A DNA stretch of 8,636 bases, from NCBI GenBank assembly GCA_018818465.1, contig JAHIRU010000066.1, positions 1 to 8,636 of the forward strand, read 5' to 3'. Below the pieces are notes generated by a model that did no database searches, was not told where the DNA came from, and worked only from the letters and a program-made list of their open reading frames with translations. The position numbers were made by a program, and so were the translations under genes. This document shows positions 5,117 through 8,636 of the stretch, one piece after another. Origin of the DNA: Nanobdellota archaeon (GTDB lineage: Archaea; Aenigmatarchaeota; Aenigmatarchaeia; QMZP01). Each line of letters opens with the position of its first letter. The first letter of the stretch is position 1.

Positions 5117-5682
5117 AGGAAACCAATAACACCTGTGAGCAAAAATTCTATTCCCCAAGCGATTGTTACTATGCCCATCATTGTTGAAATCATCCTTATT
5201 CCACCATCACCTAGAATATCATTTATCTTTACTGCGAAAACTATTGATACAAATGTTACAAGCAATGCGCAGATTCCTGCAAATAAAGTTGTTACTAAAC
5301 CAACGCCCTTTACCAAAAGAATTGTTGCCATTATTACAGCAGGTCCTGTTATTAAAGGAGTGCCTATAATAACTGAAATATCGCTTGCCTTGTCTATTTT
5401 ATTAAAAGAAAGACCGAGAACCATCTGCACGCCTAATATAACAAGAATTATTCCGCCAGCTGCTCTGAAAGTTTCTATGTTTACTCCCATCAAATTTAGG
5501 AGAAAATCTCCAGCAATAGCAAATACAAAAAACACTATTGCAGCGACCATTACACCTTTTTTGATTATCTGCATTTTGTTCTTTATCTTTTTTCTTTTGA
5601 TAAGTGAAAGCAAGACAGATATGCTTAACGGAGGATCCATTATAACCAAGAGAAGTATGAATGCTTCAATAAATTCTATCAT
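5113..5682 (-). CDS. MarC-family (UPF0056) integral membrane protein
   Basis: The 189-residue protein is almost entirely hydrophobic, with about six membrane segments and a short basic loop at 29-42 (IKRKKIKNKMQIIKK). Two internal-repeat signatures of the MarC family are visible: DPPLS at 16-20 in the first segment and GTPLITGPA at 107-115 in the fourth, with FRAAGGIILVILG at 72-84 in the third. Length is close to that of other family members (about 200). MarC proteins sit in the cytoplasmic membrane; despite the name, the proposed antibiotic-resistance role was not upheld and the substrate is unknown. The ATG at 5682 has no Shine-Dalgarno, but an AT-rich box near 5708 suits a leaderless start. 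It follows the second Lrp gene on the same strand by 60 bp and could be co-transcribed with it. A plus-strand frame of similar length across it is an antisense artefact. Confidence 0.88.
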   Translation of the reverse strand: MIEFIEAFILLLVIMDPPLSISVLLSLIKRKKIKNKMQIIKKGVMVAAIVFFVFAIAGDFLLNLMGVNIETFRAAGGIILVILGVQMVLGLSFNKIDKASDISVIIGTPLITGPAVIMATILLVKGVGLVTTLFAGICALLVTFVSIVFAVKINDILGDGGIRMISTMMGIVTIAWGIEFLLTGVIGFL

Positions 5683-5703
5683 GATAATTATTTGTTGTTT
5701 TTG

Positions 5704-5720
5704 ATAATAAGCTTTATTAT
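5704..5720. repeat. Inverted repeat overlapping the MarC promoter
   Basis: ATAATAA (5704-5710) and TTATTAT (5714-5720) are perfect 7-bp arms around GCT. The element is centred about 30 bp before the MarC ATG and overlaps its presumed TATA box, so it could be a regulator-binding site. Its composition is pure A/T, so chance is possible. Confidence 0.35.
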
Positions 5721-5742
5721 TGAAAAAATGTAAATGTTTAAA

Positions 5743-6744
5743 TTATTTAAACCTAGGATAACATCCTGGAAAGAAATCCAACTTGAATTCTTTTGAGACA
5801 ATACAGAATTCATGGTTTTTTATGATATCTGGAAACTTTTCCTTTATATCCATTATTACCTTCTGGAATTTATCATAATTTTCTAGTTCAAAATCAAGTT
5901 CAAAATCCCAACTACCCATTACTTTCTGTGGCCAGAGCGCATCGGGAAGAGAAGAAATATATCTTATAAAAGTATTCAGTTCATCTTCTGTGACACTTGT
6001 GAAGTAGATTATTATTTTACAAAATATTCTGTTCATGGTTTTGGGATTTATATGAGCTTTGTAGGCTAATATAATTTTTTTCTTTTTCAGTTCCTTAAGA
6101 CGATATTGTATAATCCTGGGTGTTGTTTTCAATCTTTTGGCTATTTCTGTTACAGGCATTCTAGAATTGTTAGTAATTATTTTAAGTATCTCTTCATCAC
6201 GTTTATCAATTTTTTCTTGCTTATCCTTTGTTGTGTGATAAAGTGTTTTCATTATTTTTTTTTCACCAATCTCAGTTTTTAGGAATCTTCTGGTCTGGTG
6301 TGCAAGATAGAGTGTTGTTGTAACAGCCTTTTCTTGTATGTAATCAGAAAATTTATCAAGTACTGTTTGTATTTCATCGTCAAATTCATTCACATTATGT
6401 AGCATGAAGCCAACAATCATGTCCCATCTTCCTGTAGATGTGACAACCCATTCTGTCTTTTCATGATTTTCAAAATATTTAGTTATTTTTTCTATTTTTT
6501 CTTTGTTAGCATTAGTAAGTCTTAGATAAAGCTTGAACTTTACAATTCCTAGTTTGAAATAATTAACAATAGTATAAAATTTCAAAATAATACCACGTTC
6601 AACCATTTTATCGATTCTGTATTTGACTACCTCCTTACTTAATCCAACAATCTTGCCTGTTTGTTTATTTGATTGTCTAGCATCTCTATCTAGCTCTATA
6701 AGAATTTTTCTATCCTTCTTATCCAATATATAATTACTAGGCAT
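5743..6744 (-). CDS. Tandem-domain Lrp/AsnC-family transcriptional regulator (module 2)
   Basis: This 333-residue protein has the same doubled layout as the regulator at 1385: helix-turn-helix 1 (about 7-60), RAM-like domain with GRWD at 105-108, helix-turn-helix 2 (about 179-232), and a second RAM-like domain with GSWD at 277-280. Shared details include the start L-DKKDRKIL-ELDRDAR, the SKEV recognition-helix segment, DKFSDYIQE after the first RAM domain, and a C-terminal aromatic-Pro-Gly (FFPG here, FMPG there). They are clearly paralogues, though well diverged. The likely role is ligand-controlled regulation of the divergent radical SAM gene and of itself, and possibly of marC, 60 bp downstream on the same strand. 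TATTTAAATA is centred 27 bp before the ATG at 6744 and no Shine-Dalgarno is present, so the message is probably leaderless. Confidence 0.88.
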   Translation of the reverse strand: MPSNYILDKKDRKILIELDRDARQSNKQTGKIVGLSKEVVKYRIDKMVERGIILKFYTIVNYFKLGIVKFKLYLRLTNANKEKIEKITKYFENHEKTEWVVTSTGRWDMIVGFMLHNVNEFDDEIQTVLDKFSDYIQEKAVTTTLYLAHQTRRFLKTEIGEKKIMKTLYHTTKDKQEKIDKRDEEILKIITNNSRMPVTEIAKRLKTTPRIIQYRLKELKKKKIILAYKAHINPKTMNRIFCKIIIYFTSVTEDELNTFIRYISSLPDALWPQKVMGSWDFELDFELENYDKFQKVIMDIKEKFPDIIKNHEFCIVSKEFKLDFFPGCYPRFK

Positions 6745-6760
6745 ATTTTATTATAGTTAC

Positions 6761-6812
6761 TAAAAGTATTTAAATATTGTTATTTTGATAAAAAAATAAA
6801 ATATTACTTTTA
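6761..6812. promoter_or_regulatory. Widely spaced inverted repeat, candidate Lrp operator in module 2
   Basis: TAAAAGTA (6761-6768) and TACTTTTA (6805-6812) are perfect 8-bp arms symmetrical about 6786-6787, the middle of the divergent gap. The left arm touches the Lrp TATA box and the right arm touches the radical SAM TATA box, so a dimer or tandem protein bridging them could affect both promoters. Confidence 0.4.
6767..6776 (-). promoter_or_regulatory. TATA box for the module 2 Lrp gene
   Basis: The palindromic TATTTAAATA is centred about 27 bp before the ATG at 6744, predicting initiation at the start codon. Confidence 0.6.
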
Positions 6813-6851
6813 TTAATATACATAATCACTATCAAGTAATAAAACGGTGAT
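6808..6851 (+). promoter_or_regulatory. Promoter and ribosome binding site of the module 2 radical SAM gene
   Basis: A TTTATTAATATA box (6809-6820) predicts initiation near 6841 and a leader of about 14 nt. GGTGAT at 6846-6851 complements the archaeal 16S 3' end and lies 3 nt before the ATG, which fixes the start codon. Confidence 0.6.
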
Positions 6852-6854
6852 AAA

Positions 6855-7859
6855 ATGGAATTGTCTAAGGAGAAATATTTTGGATTGGGGAGTGTTCCTA
6901 TAGGAATTGGAGCTCTTATTAAAGGTTGGAATATTGAAGAGAGTCATTTTTGTAATCCAGAAACTCTTTCAGTAGTTGATTTCAGGGCAATGACGGCTTC
7001 ATGCATGCACGACTGTTTTCACTGTTTCACTGATAAATTGAAAAAAACAATTACATTAGAAGAAATCAAGAGTGTAATAGATCAACTCGCTGAAATGGGT
7101 GCAAAATCAATAGATTTTTTAGGTGAAGGCGAGCCAACATTGGATAAGGATTTTTTTGAAATAATTGAATATACAGTTTCAAGAGGAATACAGCCAGTCA
7201 TATTCACAGATGCTGCAACAAAAATGAGAGACAGAGAATTTGTACGAAAGGTTAAAAAAACAGGTGCAAGTGTTGTTCCGAAATGTGATAGTCTTTGGAA
7301 CCCAGAATATCAGAATTGGGTTGTTGGAGACAAAACTGGAAAATATTTTGAACAAAGAAATGATGCTTTGAAAATTCTGATGGAAGAGGGTTTTAATGAA
7401 ATAGAAAAAGACGGTACAACTCGTCTTGGTTTCGATATGGTTATATCCAAAAAGAACATGCATGAGGTTGAAAAAACCCTACGTTTTTGTAGAGAAAATA
7501 ATTTGTGGATAGTTTTTGCATTTTATATTCCAGCTGGTCGTTGCGCAAAAGATAATTTTGACAAATCACTAATGCTGACAGAAGAAGAGAGAAAAGAATT
7601 AAGAAAGACCATAAAACATGTAGATGAAGAGTATGGTTATGTTCATCCTATTTACAACAATTTTGGAACATTGCCCTGTGTTGAATTTATTCAGATTTAT
7701 GGGGATGGAAGAGTGAGTCCATGCCCTGGAAATGAAACAATTATGGGTAATATAAAAACACATACGTTGAAGGAATTAAGACAAAAAATTCTTGAAAAAT
7801 TTCCTAAACATAATCCAGAAATTTTTGATGGTCATTGTTTGTACAGATCAAGAATTTAA
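6855..7859 (+). CDS. Radical SAM protein with twitch-like C-terminus (module 2 enzyme)
   Basis: This 334-residue cytoplasmic enzyme has the radical SAM motif C50-x3-C54-x2-C57 (CMHDCFHC) and a SAM-binding GEGEP at 90-94. It resembles the enzyme at 230-1291 along its length: both start with GLG(S/T)xP, share a region around ALKILMEEGF (171-180) and RENNLWIV (213-220), and have a G-D-G-R-V-S-P-C segment followed by MGNIKTHTLKEL. It has about 25 extra residues between the N-terminal motif and the cluster motif. Only C275, C290 and C328 remain of the C-terminal cysteine set, and the chain ends six residues after C328, so it resembles a twitch domain (one auxiliary cluster) and not a full SPASM. 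No cysteines appear in any short downstream frame, so a simple frameshift is unlikely. The reaction is unknown. The divergent Lrp gene is its presumed regulator. Confidence 0.87.
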   Translation: MELSKEKYFGLGSVPIGIGALIKGWNIEESHFCNPETLSVVDFRAMTASCMHDCFHCFTDKLKKTITLEEIKSVIDQLAEMGAKSIDFLGEGEPTLDKDFFEIIEYTVSRGIQPVIFTDAATKMRDREFVRKVKKTGASVVPKCDSLWNPEYQNWVVGDKTGKYFEQRNDALKILMEEGFNEIEKDGTTRLGFDMVISKKNMHEVEKTLRFCRENNLWIVFAFYIPAGRCAKDNFDKSLMLTEEERKELRKTIKHVDEEYGYVHPIYNNFGTLPCVEFIQIYGDGRVSPCPGNETIMGNIKTHTLKELRQKILEKFPKHNPEIFDGHCLYRSRI

Positions 7860-8068
7860 TACACTAGATTCGAACTTATCGGGTGGTAAAAGACCTGTTA
7901 GGTTATCGTGAAATAAATGAAAAAAGATTCTTTACCAATTAAGATTGGCGAAGCAAATACTCTAGAGAGAGATCATAGGATATGAGATTTCTTTAGTTTT
8001 TTCTATAAAATTAGTAATTCACGCGAGACAAAGTGTTTCGTGATAATTTTTTAATAATGAGGTGCAAC
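7860..8068. other. Intergenic stretch with no recognisable gene
   Basis: About 210 bp without a convincing coding frame. Short frames of about 20 codons are broken by stops and lack ribosome binding sites. It contains a small CCAAT/ATTGG hairpin (7935-7948), an 8-bp palindrome CTCTAGAG (7960-7967), a T-rich tract (7988-8004) that may end the radical SAM message, and the TATA box for the next gene. Confidence 0.5.
8003..8010 (+). promoter_or_regulatory. TATA box for the 122-residue orphan gene
   Basis: CTATAAAA predicts initiation near 8033, giving a leader of about 36 nt that carries GAGGTG (8059-8064) four bases before the ATG at 8069. The Shine-Dalgarno favours that ATG over the in-frame GTG at 8033 and ATG at 8057. 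Confidence 0.5.
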
Positions 8069-8437
8069 ATGTTTATTGATCCATTAGAAATGGATATAAT
8101 AAAAGAAATTATTGATTCGATAAAATCAAAATTAAAGAAAAACGAAGTTCAAGGTTGTTGGACAGAAGGATTATTCCTTACTAGAAACGCAGCATTCTTG
8201 ATGTCTGCGGCACTAATTCTTCACGTGCAATGCGTTTCTTATAATATCCATGCTCAAACAAATGCTAGTGATGATTTAGATTTTATTGTTGGTTCGTTAG
8301 ACAAAAAACCTTCTGGAGACATATTTTTTTCAATTAAAATGAAGGAAAACATTAAAATAACGTGCGGTACTATTGGACTAGGAGCAAGGTCGGAAAAAGA
8401 AGAAAAATATTTACTTAGTGTAATGAAAGAAAAGTAG
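8069..8437 (+). CDS. Hypothetical protein of 122 residues
   Basis: I do not recognise this protein. From the ATG with the GAGGTG ribosome binding site, it opens with a charged helical stretch (MDIIKEIIDSIKSKLKKNE, 8-26). A compact, partly hydrophobic middle follows (TRNAAFLMSAALILHVQCVSY, 38-58), then a polar HAQTNASDDLDFIVG segment (61-75), a strand-rich region with C99 (PSGDIFFSIKM, KITCGTIGLG) and a charged tail (RSEKEEKYLLSVMKEK). The middle stretch is too short and too mixed to be a confident membrane helix, and no signal peptide is seen, so it is probably a soluble alpha/beta protein. Its own TATA box, leader and downstream hairpin terminator suggest a monocistronic gene. There is no sign of truncation, and the 12 extra codons back to GTG 8033 lack support. 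Confidence 0.7.
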   Translation: MFIDPLEMDIIKEIIDSIKSKLKKNEVQGCWTEGLFLTRNAAFLMSAALILHVQCVSYNIHAQTNASDDLDFIVGSLDKKPSGDIFFSIKMKENIKITCGTIGLGARSEKEEKYLLSVMKEK

Positions 8438-8471
8438 ACATTAAGAGATCAGTATATCTTTTTATCTTATC

Positions 8472-8500
8472 ACCGCTATTATAAGCGGTCTTTTATTTCC
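8472..8500 (+). terminator. Hairpin terminator after the orphan gene
   Basis: ACCGCT (8472-8477) and AGCGGT (8484-8489) form a perfect 6-bp, GC-rich stem with a 6-nt loop, followed by CTTTTATTT. A T-rich run also precedes it (8457-8463). It is well placed to end the 122-residue gene before the next promoter. Confidence 0.6.
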
Positions 8501-8544
8501 TTATATCACCTAAAAGGGATAACAGAGTCCTATTCATATACCGA

Positions 8545-8582
8545 TTAATATTTAAGCAGAAACAACAATTAAGAAAAGTGAT
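8545..8582 (+). promoter_or_regulatory. Promoter and ribosome binding site of the ABC ATPase gene
   Basis: A TTAATATTTAA box (8545-8555) predicts initiation near 8576, leaving a leader of about 10 nt that holds GTGAT (8578-8582), 3 nt before the ATG. Confidence 0.5.
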
Positions 8583-8585
8583 TTT

Positions 8586-8636
8586 ATGGATTCTATAGTT
8601 GTGAAAGATCTCACCAAAAAATTTAATGGGCTTACC
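8586..8636 (+). CDS. ABC transporter ATP-binding protein, first 17 codons (cut by window edge)
   Basis: The frame from ATG 8586 reads MDSIVVKDLTKKFNGLT and leaves the window exactly at a codon boundary. The I-x-V-x-D-L-T-K-x-F pattern is the standard first beta-strand of ABC-type ATPases, before the A-loop and Walker A. The spacing suits an ABC-2 type exporter or a similar subunit, but 17 residues cannot give subtype or substrate. The start is supported by GTGAT 3 nt upstream. Confidence 0.7.
   Translation, partial: MDSIVVKDLTKKFNGLT

Noticed and set aside
5135..5704. Long plus-strand open frame across the MarC gene
   Set aside because: It is antisense to a strong MarC protein with clear family motifs and no start signal of its own; its composition reflects the complement of membrane-protein codons.
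7860..7935. Possible frameshifted continuation of the second radical SAM gene
   Set aside because: The other two frames give about 7-20 codons before stops, without any cysteine pair of the missing SPASM tail.
8513..8530. Partial match to the I-SceI homing endonuclease site (GGGATAACAG core)
   Set aside because: Several positions differ and there is no intron, intein or endonuclease gene nearby; a 10-base core match is likely chance.
1..8636. CRISPR array, transposase or prophage genes
   Set aside because: No regularly spaced repeats, transposase motifs or phage proteins were found; the only repeats are the short ones listed.

Overview
The window looks archaeal. Six or seven genes have a TATA-like box centred about 24-27 bp before their ATG. 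Others carry a GTGAT or GGAGG-type Shine-Dalgarno motif ending exactly 3 nt before the ATG. The one tRNA gene encodes no CCA and has U73, and the proteins (Ncs6/TtuA-like thiolase, tandem-domain Lrp regulators, DUF4382-like lipoprotein, TruD) fit an archaeon. DNA is AT-rich and genes are close-packed. A small-genome or uncultivated lineage such as DPANN is plausible, but the sequence alone does not prove it.

Layout, left to right: the start of truD (minus, cut by the window edge); a radical SAM/SPASM gene (minus) divergent from a tandem Lrp/AsnC regulator gene (plus); a tRNA thiolase-like gene lacking the usual N-terminal zinc finger; tRNA-Thr(CGU); a DUF4382-like lipoprotein with an acidic, sequon-rich insert and a Cys-rich C-terminus; an ASCH-domain gene. 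A structured 180-bp stretch follows, holding a hairpin, a 13-bp direct repeat and an 11-codon lysine-rich mini-ORF with a very strong ribosome binding site. Then come a MarC-family membrane protein (minus), a second tandem Lrp regulator (minus) divergent from a second radical SAM gene (plus), an orphan 122-residue protein, a hairpin terminator, and the first 17 codons of an ABC-type ATPase.

The main architectural signal is a duplicated module: two divergent pairs, each one radical SAM enzyme plus one tandem-domain Lrp-like protein of 327-333 residues, in mirror-image arrangement about 3.4 kb apart. In both pairs the enzyme gene has a Shine-Dalgarno leader while the regulator appears leaderless. 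The radical SAM paralogues differ at the C-terminus: one has a full SPASM-type cysteine set, the other stops after a twitch-like half. I infer that each regulator senses a small molecule and controls its partner enzyme, but no substrate can be read from the sequence. The second notable element is the lysine-rich mini-ORF, whose ribosome binding site is partly enclosed in a perfect 9-bp hairpin at the predicted transcript 5' end.
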